Source: Hoylesella loescheii DSM 19665 = JCM 12249 = ATCC 15930 (GTDB lineage: Bacteria > Bacteroidota > Bacteroidia > Bacteroidales > Bacteroidaceae). Taken from it: a stretch of DNA of 64,000 bases. The notes under the pieces are model-generated. The model was not told the origin of the DNA and made no database searches. It worked only from the letters and a program-made list of their open reading frames with translations. The number at the start of each line of letters is the position of its first letter. The first letter of the stretch is position 1. Location of the stretch: positions 310,001 to 374,000 of the forward strand of contig NZ_KB899210.1 of the NCBI RefSeq assembly GCF_000378085.1, in the 5' to 3' direction. Positions 18,725-28,352 of this stretch are shown here, in pieces. The translations under genes and the position numbers were made by a program.

Positions 18725-20740
18725 ATGCAGAGAGTACATTTCTTTTTGGTTTGTGCAGCGTTGTTCTTCGCTGCATCTGTCCATGGTCAGGATACTAAAC
18801 GGCAGTTGGCATTAGACTCGGTACAACATGTACGCGAGATTGTTGTCGTGTCTAAGAATACCTTTCGCGAGGTTATTCCTTCGCAAAAACTTGACGGAGC
18901 TGCGCTTGAAAGACTTAATGCGCACAGTGTGGCCGATGCCTTGCGTTACTTCTCGGGGCTGCAAATTAAAGACTACGGTGGCGTTGGCGGACTGAAAACG
19001 GTTAATATACGTAGTATGGGCACCAATCACCTTGGCATTTTCTACGATGGAATTGAGTTAGGCAATGCCCAAAACGGACAAATCGACCTTGGTCAACTGT
19101 CGTTAGACAACGTGGAAGAGATAACCCTGTACAATGGACAGAAAAGTGCCATCTTCCAACCAGCTAGCGATTTCGGCAATGCAGGCTCTGTTTATATCCG
19201 CACTCGTACGCCTCGCTTCGACGTAAACAAACCTTTCAACCTTCGATTGAAAGCTGGACTTGCTTCTAGCGATACCTATCGGCTTTCGGGTTTGTGGGAA
19301 AACCGCCTTAGTCAAGCCGTTAACGCCTCGCTCAATGTGGGTTATCTTACATCTAGTGGCAAGTATCGGTTTCGTTATCTGCGCCACAACCAAGACCATT
19401 CTGTGGCCTACGACACGACGGTTATACGTCAAAACGGCGACATTTGGGCGTTGAGGGCTGAGGCAAATGTGCATGGTGTGATAGATCATGGCGCATGGAA
19501 TTGGAAGGTTTACACCTATAATTCGCAACGTGGAATACCTGGGGCCATCGTTAACAACGTGTGGCGACGAGGTGAAAGGCAGTCAGACCACAACCACTTT
19601 TCGCAATTGCACTTTCAAAAGAGCTTCTCCGAGGCCATCTCCACACAGTGGCTGGCCAAATATGCTTACTACCACACCCACTATGTCAACAACGATCCAA
19701 CTCAATTGCCCGTAGACAACACCTACAAACAACAAGAAGTGTATCTCTCTACGGCTAATGTGTTGGAGCTGATGCCCAATTGGTCGGTTAGTTTAAGTTA
19801 CGATTTTAAGTGGAATAAGTTAGATTCCGATGCCCGTCTCTTTGTCTTTCCCCATCGTTTCAGCAACTTTATCTCGCTCGCTACTGCGATAGATTATCGT
19901 CATCTCAAGCTACAAGCCTCGGTTTTGGGCACATTCGTCAAAGACCACACACGTATAATGGTAGACGAACCCAGTCGTGGCGTGCTCTCCCCTGCCCTTT
20001 TCGTCAACCTATATCCCTTTTCCACCAAGGCGTTTTCTCTTCGTGCCTTTGCCAAGAAAAGCTTTCGCATGCCCTCTTTCAACGAATTGTATTACACCGA
20101 GATAGGCAATGCGCTGCTAAAACCCGAAACGGCCATGCAATATAACGTGGGAATGGTATGGGATAAAACCTATCCTACATCGTTGATTCGTGCTTTTAGA
20201 CTGCAAATTGATGGCTATTTCAACAGTGTAAGCGATAAGATAGTGGCCTATCCCAAAGGTCAACAGTTTAGGTGGACCATGCTTAACCTCGGAAAGGTTC
20301 ATATTAAGGGCGTCGACCTGCAAGCCGAAACAACCGTGAAACCCTCGCCTGAGTTGTCGTTTACGGGGCGGTTGCAATATACCTACCAACAGGCTAGGGA
20401 CGTAACCAACCCTTCCGACTCGTATTATAAGCATCAAATACCCTACATTCCTTGGCATAGCGGTTCGGCCATTCTTGGTGCAACCTTTAAAGATTGGCAA
20501 CTTAATTACAGCTTTATTTATGCTGGCAAACGCTACAACCAGCAAGAAAACATCGTGTATAACTACATGCCGGCATGGTATACCAGTGATCTCTCGCTTG
20601 TCTATGCCTTTAACTGGCAAAAACTTCGGTGCAAACTAACGGCAGAAGTTAACAACCTGCTTGCCCAAGACTACGATGTGATACTGAATTATCCCATGCC
20701 TAAGCGCAACTATGCTATCTCAATAGACGTCACCCTTTAA
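18725..20740 (+). CDS. btuB: TonB-dependent vitamin B12 receptor
   Basis: A 671-residue outer-membrane receptor. Residues 1-21 form a signal peptide ending in SVHGQ, without a lipobox. A plug domain spans about 45-160 (VADALRYFSGLQIKDYGGVGGLKTVNIRSMG, GIFYDGIELGNAQNGQ), then a 22-strand barrel ending in the aromatic-rich strand AISIDVTL. The receptor imports cobalamin across the outer membrane using TonB energy. The B12 riboswitch directly upstream and the BtuG-like gene 14 nt downstream support the ligand. Only one barrel gene is present, as in many Bacteroidetes btu loci. Confidence 0.92.
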   Translation: MQRVHFFLVCAALFFAASVHGQDTKRQLALDSVQHVREIVVVSKNTFREVIPSQKLDGAALERLNAHSVADALRYFSGLQIKDYGGVGGLKTVNIRSMGTNHLGIFYDGIELGNAQNGQIDLGQLSLDNVEEITLYNGQKSAIFQPASDFGNAGSVYIRTRTPRFDVNKPFNLRLKAGLASSDTYRLSGLWENRLSQAVNASLNVGYLTSSGKYRFRYLRHNQDHSVAYDTTVIRQNGDIWALRAEANVHGVIDHGAWNWKVYTYNSQRGIPGAIVNNVWRRGERQSDHNHFSQLHFQKSFSEAISTQWLAKYAYYHTHYVNNDPTQLPVDNTYKQQEVYLSTANVLELMPNWSVSLSYDFKWNKLDSDARLFVFPHRFSNFISLATAIDYRHLKLQASVLGTFVKDHTRIMVDEPSRGVLSPALFVNLYPFSTKAFSLRAFAKKSFRMPSFNELYYTEIGNALLKPETAMQYNVGMVWDKTYPTSLIRAFRLQIDGYFNSVSDKIVAYPKGQQFRWTMLNLGKVHIKGVDLQAETTVKPSPELSFTGRLQYTYQQARDVTNPSDSYYKHQIPYIPWHSGSAILGATFKDWQLNYSFIYAGKRYNQQENIVYNYMPAWYTSDLSLVYAFNWQKLRCKLTAEVNNLLAQDYDVILNYPMPKRNYAISIDVTL

Positions 20741-20754
20741 CACCTGCAACAACA

Positions 20755-21915
20755 ATGAAACGATTTTCGCTCTTCTATATCGCATACCTGATACTCGCGG
20801 TGGTTAGTTCGTGCCGCGAAGACTTTTACATTATCCCCTCTCAAAACCAAGATACGGGTGTTGCACCTACACGTGGCAATATTCTGGGCATGTATGTATT
20901 GAACGAGGGTAACATGGGTAGCAACAAGGCTTCGATAGACTTTTTAGATCTCGACGAGAATAAACCGACGGTACATTACCTACGCAACATCTACTCGGAA
21001 CGCAACCCCAATGTGGTGAAAGAATTGGGCGATGTGGGCAACGACATCAAAATTTATGGCAGTAAGTTGTGGATTGTGGTTAATGTTTCTAACAAGGTGG
21101 AAGTGGCTACGGCAGATAGCTGCAAGCGTATTACGCAGATTAATATTCCCAACTGCCGTTACTTGGCCTTCAAAGATGGCTTCGCTTATGTCTCCTCGTA
21201 TGTCGGTCCTGTGAAGTTTGATAAAGATGCACCTTTGGGAATGGTGTATAAGGTAGACACCGTAGACTTTAAGAAGAAAGATTCGGTGGTGGTTGGCTAC
21301 CAACCCGAGGAACTTTGCATTGTCGATAACAAGCTTTACGTGGCCAATAGTGGTGGTTATCGCGCCCCTAATTACGACCAAACGTTGAGCGAAATAGACC
21401 TTACCACTTTTAAGGAGATAAGGAAAATAAAAGTAGGACTTAATCCGCACCATTGCCAAGTGGATCATTACGGGCAGATTTGGGTAACGTCGCGTGGTAA
21501 CTACAACGATGTTCCGTCGCGCATTTATCGCCTTTACAAAGCGCGAAACCAACTTTATGAGGTAATGGACAGCATCGACACGCCCGTTTCGGGGCTTTCA
21601 ATCGTTGGCGACTCCTTATATTATTATGGTACGGCATGGAACAATGCCACCGCTACAAACAACATCAGCTATGGGCTTATCAATGTAAGGACCCATAAAA
21701 TCATCGATACCAACTTGTTTTCTGCACCTCAACTGAAGGCAATCACCATGCCCTATGGCATCATTGTGAACCCTGTTGAACGCGACTTTTACTTGATGGA
21801 TGCCAAAAACTACGTGTCGAGCGGTAGCCTTTTGCACTTTAAGTCCGATGGAACATTTGATTGGTCGGTGCAAACTGGCGACATTCCCGGTCATGCCACA
21901 TTCGTATATAAGTAG
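20755..21915 (+). CDS. btuG: BtuG-like surface lipoprotein (beta-propeller, B12 capture)
   Basis: A 386-residue protein with a lipoprotein signal ending at Cys20 (LAVVSSC). The rest shows repeated beta-propeller blades with YVLNEGNMGSNKASIDFLDL, GNDIKIYGSKLWIVVN, PEELCIVDNKLYVANSGG and LNPHHCQVDHYGQIWVTSRG. In Bacteroides, BtuG is a seven-bladed propeller that caps BtuB at the cell surface and takes B12 from the medium or from host intrinsic factor. Position directly after btuB under a B12 riboswitch fits this role. Family members were formerly called YncE or DUF5074-like. The assignment rests on fold and context. Confidence 0.82.
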   Translation: MKRFSLFYIAYLILAVVSSCREDFYIIPSQNQDTGVAPTRGNILGMYVLNEGNMGSNKASIDFLDLDENKPTVHYLRNIYSERNPNVVKELGDVGNDIKIYGSKLWIVVNVSNKVEVATADSCKRITQINIPNCRYLAFKDGFAYVSSYVGPVKFDKDAPLGMVYKVDTVDFKKKDSVVVGYQPEELCIVDNKLYVANSGGYRAPNYDQTLSEIDLTTFKEIRKIKVGLNPHHCQVDHYGQIWVTSRGNYNDVPSRIYRLYKARNQLYEVMDSIDTPVSGLSIVGDSLYYYGTAWNNATATNNISYGLINVRTHKIIDTNLFSAPQLKAITMPYGIIVNPVERDFYLMDAKNYVSSGSLLHFKSDGTFDWSVQTGDIPGHATFVYK

Positions 21916-21987
21916 CGAACTTTTGAGTTTTTAGTTAATAAGTTTTGTGTTTTTAAGTCGATGAACACACAAACTCCATGTACAAAG

Positions 21988-22056
21988 AAACTCAAAGACT
22001 CAATAACTAACAAGCTCATCAACTCAATAACTCACAAACTCATAAACTCACAAAAT
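21988..22056 (+). repeat. AACTCA-rich ~24-bp direct repeats in the leader of the DUF4465 gene
   Basis: Two near-identical 24-bp units (21997-22020 and 22021-22044, pattern AACTCAATAACTNACAAACTCAT) and partial units on each side run up to the ATG at 22057. Upstream, 21921-21956 (GAGTTTTTAGTTAATAAGTTTTGTG) is roughly complementary, so a long imperfect hairpin can form. The frame is open through the repeats but its composition is unlike protein coding. Confidence 0.6.
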
Positions 22057-23823
22057 ATGAAAAAAGCTTTACTTCTTGTAGTTACTTTAGCGCTAACGGC
22101 TGCAAAAGTCACTGCACAACAGTTTTTCAAGCAGGGTAAGCTTAGTCAATATATCTACAAAGTAGTTGACTATTCACCCGCTCCTGGTCAGTTTGTAAAC
22201 ACGATGCCTGCATACGAAGAGGGCGACAATGCAGCCAAGATGGCACTGAAATGCACCGAGAGTCTGGCCAACAACAAACGAGTTTTGATTACGCTTGGTG
22301 CTTTTGGTGGTTCGGTAACGTTCCATTTCGACCATAGCGTGGCCAATATCGCAAATAAGAAAGACTTCATTATCGAGGGCAACGCCTTTCAAAACAGCAG
22401 CGAACCTGGCATTGTAATGGTGTCGAAAGACGTTAATCGCAATGGCATTGCCGACGACCCGTGGTATGAACTGCGTGGAAGTGTCGATGACGAAACGCCT
22501 AACAGGATGGTATATGGTTATGAAGTGACCTACACCTCCGCACCTATGCAAGACATTCCGTGGACAGATAACAAGGGTGGTAGCGGTAAAGTGGAGAGAA
22601 ATAAGTACCATGCCCAGGAGTATTATCCCTTGTGGATGCCATCTAAAATTACCTATAAGGGCAGCCTTCTGCCTAAGAATGCCACACAAAACCCTGCTAC
22701 AACCTTCTGGGAACTACGTGAATTTGCCTACGGATACGTAGACAACAAACCCAATACAGACAAAGATGCGAACAGCTTTGACATAGATTGGGCCGTAGAT
22801 GTGAACAGAAAGAAGGTGAAACTCGACTTTATCGACTTCGTAAAGGTGTATAGTGCCGAGCAACAAATGGCAGGATGGTTAGGTGAAACCTCTACTGAGG
22901 TAGCAGGAGCTGAGGATTTGCACTTGGAAGAGTCGGTTGCAGCTATCAATAAGGCATTGGAGGGAAAGGTTGCCACCTTTGATGACGTAGATGTAGTACT
23001 AAATTCAGATGGTTATTATATTGGTGCAAGCAGCCCAGACCGCGAGGCAAAGACAAGTTTGTACACAAGTGGCAATTATCGTTTCGCAGTTACCAACATT
23101 CCTAAATGGAATTCCTGGAACGATTTCTCCATATCTAATCGCACGGCTACAAACTTTAAAGAGCTTTTCCCCGATCAGTTCAACTCGTGCGTTGGACATG
23201 GTTGCGACAACTCCGCCAATTATTGCGTGGCATACTTCTATGGCAAGTCAGCTCCCATTGAGGTGCTAGGCAAGCCCGAAGGCGATGTAGTTCGTGGACT
23301 ATATGTAACCAACAGCGCTTACACACTTAGCTGTATCCTTAATGGTGACAATATGTCGAAGGGCGCAACAGGTAAAGATGAATTTGAAAAGGGCGATTGG
23401 CTGTTGCTCACCATTTGGGGAACAAAGGCTGATGGCAGTGAAACGAAGGCCGAAGTGTACTTGGCCGACTATCGTTCGAGCAACTCTGCCGAACATTATT
23501 ACTTAGGTAATTGGCAATGGGTAGACCTTAGTGGCTTGGGCGCAGTAAAAGAATTGCGGTTCTCTATTACAGGATCGCGAAACAATAAATATGGTTTGAC
23601 AACGCCTTCATACGTTTGTGTCGACAATATTAACGGCACCAACGATGGTAAGAGCGGTAAAGTGTACCACACAACAGGCATAGACAACTTGCCAACCACC
23701 GATACCGACAATCGCGAAGTGGCACGTTACACCGTTGATGGCAAGCGTATCAACGCTCCTGTAAAGGGCATCAACATCGTGAAATATGCCGACGGAACAA
23801 CCCGAAAAGTAGTGGTGAAGTAG
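22057..23823 (+). CDS. DUF4465 surface protein with T9SS C-terminal sorting domain (BtuH-like, probable B12 binding)
   Basis: 588 residues from the ATG that begins a signal peptide (MKKALLLVVTLALTAAKVTAQ); the upstream frame is repeat sequence. Residues about 20-290 form a domain seen in other B12-locus surface proteins (FDHSVANIANKKDFIIEGNAF, DVNRNGIADDPWYELRGS). Residues about 300-520 match DUF4465 (WNSWNDFSISNRTATNF, SANYCVAYFYG, YVCVDNING). The tail (VARYTVDGKRI...GINIVKYADGTTRKVVVK) resembles a type A Por/T9SS sorting domain. DUF4465 proteins in riboswitch-controlled Bacteroides loci (BtuH) bind cobalamin as lipoproteins; this one has no lipobox and probably reaches the surface by T9SS. 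Confidence 0.75.
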   Translation: MKKALLLVVTLALTAAKVTAQQFFKQGKLSQYIYKVVDYSPAPGQFVNTMPAYEEGDNAAKMALKCTESLANNKRVLITLGAFGGSVTFHFDHSVANIANKKDFIIEGNAFQNSSEPGIVMVSKDVNRNGIADDPWYELRGSVDDETPNRMVYGYEVTYTSAPMQDIPWTDNKGGSGKVERNKYHAQEYYPLWMPSKITYKGSLLPKNATQNPATTFWELREFAYGYVDNKPNTDKDANSFDIDWAVDVNRKKVKLDFIDFVKVYSAEQQMAGWLGETSTEVAGAEDLHLEESVAAINKALEGKVATFDDVDVVLNSDGYYIGASSPDREAKTSLYTSGNYRFAVTNIPKWNSWNDFSISNRTATNFKELFPDQFNSCVGHGCDNSANYCVAYFYGKSAPIEVLGKPEGDVVRGLYVTNSAYTLSCILNGDNMSKGATGKDEFEKGDWLLLTIWGTKADGSETKAEVYLADYRSSNSAEHYYLGNWQWVDLSGLGAVKELRFSITGSRNNKYGLTTPSYVCVDNINGTNDGKSGKVYHTTGIDNLPTTDTDNREVARYTVDGKRINAPVKGINIVKYADGTTRKVVVK

Positions 23824-23856
23824 CAGTAATTTGCTACCCAAATGCGTACAAGTGGT

Positions 23857-23980
23857 TTGTAGTGCCACTACAAGCCATCTGTAGTGCCACTACCGATAAG
23901 TTGTAGTGTGGCTACAAGCGGTTTGTAGTCACACTACAAGGCTGTTTGTACTGCCACTACAAAGCAGCTTGTACTGTCAC
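23857..23980 (+). repeat. Second palindrome array with ~22-bp period (TTGTAGTGNNACTACAA)
   Basis: Near-perfect 17-bp palindromes start at 23857, 23879, 23901, 23923 and 23946, with a half copy at 23969, so the spacing is 22, 22, 22, 23 and 23. Linkers are 5-6 nt. The first begins 34 nt after the stop of the DUF4465 gene. The sequence is unrelated to the GTTCCA arrays, but unit length and hairpin plan are alike. It could act in transcript 3'-end formation or as protein binding sites. Confidence 0.85.
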
Positions 23981-24016
23981 ATTAACAAGTAGAAGGGTGA
24001 AAAAATGTCAGTTAAG

Positions 24017-24051
24017 GCGTGCCAAGATGTCAATTGGCGTTTTTGGCACGC
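24017..24051 (+). promoter_or_regulatory. Inverted repeat and sigma-54-like element upstream of groES
   Basis: GCGTGCCAA (24017-24025) and TTGGCACGC (24043-24051) form a perfect 9-bp inverted repeat. The right arm also matches the -24 half of a sigma-54 promoter (TTGGCACG), with a poor -12 half after it. No TAnnTTTG promoter is visible before groES, unlike most genes here. A CIRCE element is not present. Either a repressor site or an RpoN-type promoter is possible. Confidence 0.4.
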
Positions 24052-24127
24052 TTTTCGTATAGTATAGGTCGAACGCCTAATTGTATGGCATTCCTTAAAA
24101 AGAGATTTAATTTAAAACTTAAATACA

Positions 24128-24397
24128 ATGAACATTCAACCATTAGCAGACAGAGTGCTAGTTTTACCTGCCCCCGCTGAAGAGAAGGTGGGCGGCATCA
24201 TTATTCCCGACACGGCTAAGGAAAAACCATTGAACGGAACCATCGTTGCAGTGGGTGAAGGCACGAAAGACGAGAAAATGATTTTGAAAGAGGGTGACAA
24301 TGTGCTGTATGGCAAGTATGCTGGCACCGAACTTGAATATGAAGGTAAGAAATACTTGATGATGCGCCAAAGCGACGTATTGGCTATCGTGAAGTAA
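24128..24397 (+). CDS. groES: Co-chaperonin GroES
   Basis: An 89-residue Hsp10. [20 protein letters not shown] and [13 protein letters not shown] are family signatures; the latter covers the mobile loop that docks on Gro[23 protein letters not shown] matches the roof and C-terminal strands. It caps the GroEL chamber during ATP-driven folding in the cytoplasm. groEL follows after 131 nt, a fairly long gap for this operon, but no terminator is evident between them. Confidence 0.97.
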   Translation: MNIQPLADRVLVLPAPAEEKVGGIIIPDTAKEKPLNGTIVAVGEGTKDEKMILKEGDNVLYGKYAGTELEYEGKKYLMMRQSDVLAIVK

Positions 24398-24507
24398 AAA
24401 GCTTTTTCTTTGTCCAAGTGGTGTGGGTTAATGGCGTGTAATGTCATGTTATTCTACCCCCAAGCACAGAATCAAAGGATTGGGCACTTACTCCTTATTA
24501 TATATAA

Positions 24508-26157
<1,650 letters not shown>

Positions 26158-26205
26158 GATAGTAACAAAAAGGCTCAAAAATGTGCCGAAACAGCTAAAA
26201 AAAGA

Positions 26206-26240
26206 GGCGTTTATCATCGGATAAACGCCCTTTTAGCTTT
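26206..26240 (+). terminator. Intrinsic terminator of groESL
   Basis: GGCGTTTATC (26206-26215) pairs perfectly with GATAAACGCC (26220-26229) around ATCG, followed by a T-rich run. Confidence 0.88.
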
Positions 26241-26278
26241 TCTTTGCATTGTTATTTTGCTTTTTTAAATAAAAATCC

Positions 26279-26309
26279 TTTGCAGTTTATCAATTCATGA
26301 CTAAATTTG
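26279..26309 (+). promoter_or_regulatory. Promoter of a short unannotated transcript after groEL
   Basis: TTTG (26279-26282), a 19-nt spacer and TAAATTTG (26302-26309) match the consensus exactly. The predicted start is about 26313-26315. There is no known gene downstream before the terminator at 26403-26434. Confidence 0.65.
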
Positions 26310-26312
26310 CAG

Positions 26313-26434
26313 ATGAAAAGAAGAAGATACAATGGAGAAATCCATTTAAAGATATTTTTTTGATTTGTTTTAGTAGATTAGTTTTTAAGTAGTTTGTTTT
26401 GGAAATCGGTTGTCGGGAGACATCCGATTTTTTT
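26313..26434 (+). ncRNA. Predicted ~120-nt transcript: sRNA or leaderless 16-residue peptide mRNA
   Basis: The unit is bounded by a consensus promoter (26279-26309) and an intrinsic terminator. In the terminator AAATCGG and TGTC (26403-26414) pair with GACA and CCGATTT (26419-26430) around a GGGA loop, with one T-T mismatch and seven T residues at the end. Just 3 nt after the -7 element an ATG opens a frame of 16 codons (26313-26363; MKRRRYNGEIHLKIFF), basic at the start and hydrophobic at the end. I recognise no known RNA family. A non-coding sRNA is as likely as a peptide gene. Confidence 0.5.
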
Positions 26435-26494
26435 AGTTGCATATTTTTCGTGCTTTTAGTCAATACCCCATAACTTTTTGCTACCTTTGTGTTC

Positions 26495-26689
26495 ATGAAA
26501 ATAAGAATTAACTGGAAACGCATCCTTGTGCTACTCCTTGTATCGGCAGGTTTGGTGTACATCACCAAGTCTTTCCTCATGTCTTTGGGCATATTTTTCC
26601 TGCTCTTTGCAGCTGATAGTATGCTGGCCAGATACGACGAGGATAGGAGAAGACGCAGACAAAGGGAAGAACACGAACAACAAGATTAG
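26495..26689 (+). CDS. Small membrane protein, unknown function
   Basis: 64 residues from ATG 26495. A basic N-terminus (MKIRINWKR) is followed by a hydrophobic segment (about 10-45, probably one long or two short membrane helices: ILVLLLVSAGLVYITKSFL, LGIFFLLFAADSML) and a strongly charged tail RRRRRQREEHEQQD. A TACCTTTG element (26482-26489) ends 5 nt before the ATG, so the mRNA may be leaderless. It is 18 nt upstream of the kinase-RapZ fusion gene and probably cotranscribed with it. Confidence 0.7.
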   Translation: MKIRINWKRILVLLLVSAGLVYITKSFLMSLGIFFLLFAADSMLARYDEDRRRRRQREEHEQQD

Positions 26690-26707
26690 CAAACGAAGAC
26701 GCACGAA

Positions 26708-28249
26708 ATGGAGAAACTAGCTGAACTATACAAACGGTGGAAAGGTACGATTCCGGCCACAGTGGCACAATTGCCCGAGGCTGGAAGTAACCGAAAATAT
26801 TACCGCTTGACCGATAGCGACGGTGAAAGCGTTATCGGTGTGGTGGGAAATAGTAGGGACGAGAACCACACCTTTATATACCTTACCAATCATTTTACGG
26901 AAAGGCGATTGCCCGTGCCACACATCTTGGCTGTGGACGACGATGAATTGCGCTACCTGCAAACCGACTTGGGTAGCACTTCGCTATTCGACGTGTTGCG
27001 TGGAGGACGTGAGTCGGGCGGAAGGTACAACATACATGAAAAACAACTGCTTACTGCCGTGATACGCGAACTGCCCAACATACAGATAAGGGGTGCGCGT
27101 GGACTGGATTGGCAGGTGTGTTATCCGCAACCCGAGTTTGATGTAGACAGCGTACTTTTCGATCTCAACTATTTCAAATACTGCTTTCTCAAGGCAACAG
27201 AGCTAGAATTTCACGAGCTAAAATTGGAAGCCAACTTCCGACTTTTCGCCAAGGACTTGACTTCGGAAAAGAGCGAGAGCTTTCTCTATCGCGACTTCCA
27301 GGCTCGCAATGTGATGCTCGATAGTAACGGCAAGCCCTATTTCATCGACTATCAAGGTGGACGAAAGGGGCCATTTTATTACGACTTGGCTTCGTTTCTA
27401 TGGCAAGCAGCGGCCAAATATCCCTTCAAGCTGCGCCGCGAACTGGTTTACGAATACTACAATTCACTGAAAAACTATACAGAAGTACCATCGGTAAGGC
27501 ATTTTGTGGAACGTTTGAGTCTCTTTGTCCTTTTCCGAACATTGCAGGTTTTGGGCGCATACGGGTTCAGGGGTTACTTTGAGCATAAGAAACATTTCAT
27601 CAACAGCATTCCGCCAGCTATCGATAACCTACGCGAATTGCTTAAATTGAAGAAGTTCTTCCCCTACCCTTACATGATGGATATGCTGAGGCGATTGACC
27701 GAATTGCCCCAATTCGCCCACATCGAAGAACCTGCGCTAAGTCGTGCCGACGGGTTTAAGACGACTCCGCACACCGTATATAAGGCACACCCACAAGATG
27801 GTCCCGCTACCTTTTCTAAGTATGATGGCAAAGGACCGCTAGTGGTTAACGTCTATAGTTTCTCATATCGCAAAGGCATACCCGAAGATACATCGGGTAA
27901 TGGCGGTGGATATGTGTTCGATTGTAGGTCTACCCACAATCCTGGACGTTATGAACCATACAAGCAATTAACTGGTCTTGACGAGCCCGTTATACGCTTT
28001 TTGGAAGACGATGGAGAAATTCTCAACTTCCTTGATGGTGTATATGCCTTGGCCGATCACCATGTGCGTCGCTACATCCAGCGCGGTTTCACCAACTTGA
28101 TGTTCTGCTTTGGTTGCACGGGTGGTCAACACCGTAGCGTTTATTCGGCACAACATTTGGCCGAACATCTGCATAAAAAGTTTGGCATTGAGATTCATAT
28201 CACCCATCGTGAACAAGATATCAGTTCGGTTTTGCCTGCTAAGAAGTGA
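26708..28249 (+). CDS. AmgK-like amino-sugar kinase fused to a RapZ C-terminal domain
   Basis: 513 residues in two modules. Residues about 1-330 are an aminoglycoside-phosphotransferase-like kinase with the catalytic loop YRDFQARNVMLD and the metal motif FIDYQGGRKGPFYYDLASFLW, closest in wording to AmgK, the anomeric MurNAc/GlcNAc kinase. Residues about 375-513 match the C-terminal half of RapZ: VVNVYSFSYRKGIP, VFDCRSTHNPGRYEPYKQLTG, GCTGGQHRSVYSAQHLAEHL. In E. coli that domain binds glucosamine-6-phosphate and regulatory RNA; the RapZ N-terminal ATPase half is absent. The next gene encodes a MurU-like uridylyltransferase, the partner of AmgK in cell-wall sugar recycling. The kinase could be feedback-controlled through the RapZ module; that is inference. 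Confidence 0.85.
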   Translation: MEKLAELYKRWKGTIPATVAQLPEAGSNRKYYRLTDSDGESVIGVVGNSRDENHTFIYLTNHFTERRLPVPHILAVDDDELRYLQTDLGSTSLFDVLRGGRESGGRYNIHEKQLLTAVIRELPNIQIRGARGLDWQVCYPQPEFDVDSVLFDLNYFKYCFLKATELEFHELKLEANFRLFAKDLTSEKSESFLYRDFQARNVMLDSNGKPYFIDYQGGRKGPFYYDLASFLWQAAAKYPFKLRRELVYEYYNSLKNYTEVPSVRHFVERLSLFVLFRTLQVLGAYGFRGYFEHKKHFINSIPPAIDNLRELLKLKKFFPYPYMMDMLRRLTELPQFAHIEEPALSRADGFKTTPHTVYKAHPQDGPATFSKYDGKGPLVVNVYSFSYRKGIPEDTSGNGGGYVFDCRSTHNPGRYEPYKQLTGLDEPVIRFLEDDGEILNFLDGVYALADHHVRRYIQRGFTNLMFCFGCTGGQHRSVYSAQHLAEHLHKKFGIEIHITHREQDISSVLPAKK

Positions 28250-28292
28250 CGGAACACACCTTCCAACGACACCTAAAAGGCATGGCAAAACC

Positions 28293-28323
28293 TTTGCTGG
28301 GTGAAAAAATATCGCTAAATTTG
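28293..28323 (+). promoter_or_regulatory. Promoter of the MurU-like gene
   Basis: TTTG (28293-28296), a 19-nt spacer and TAAATTTG (28316-28323) match the consensus, with a leader of about 25 nt. The uridylyltransferase can therefore be expressed apart from the kinase gene. Confidence 0.7.
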
Positions 28324-28352
28324 CAACACAATAAAATACAAACAGCACGAGA

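Noticed and set aside
21961..22056. 32-residue N-terminal extension of the DUF4465 protein
   Set aside because: It is encoded by tandem repeats and would hide the signal peptide that starts at 22057.
23857..23980. CRISPR array or attachment site
   Set aside because: Linkers between palindromes are 5-6 nt, far too short for spacers, and no integrase gene is near.
24001..24127. CIRCE element before groES
   Set aside because: The TTAGCACTC-N9-GAGTGCTAA sequence is not present; the inverted repeat here is different.
26290..26592. 100-codon minus-strand frame after groEL
   Set aside because: It crosses the predicted terminator and the start of the small membrane gene, is rich in Lys and Asn from AT-rich DNA and has no recognised features.
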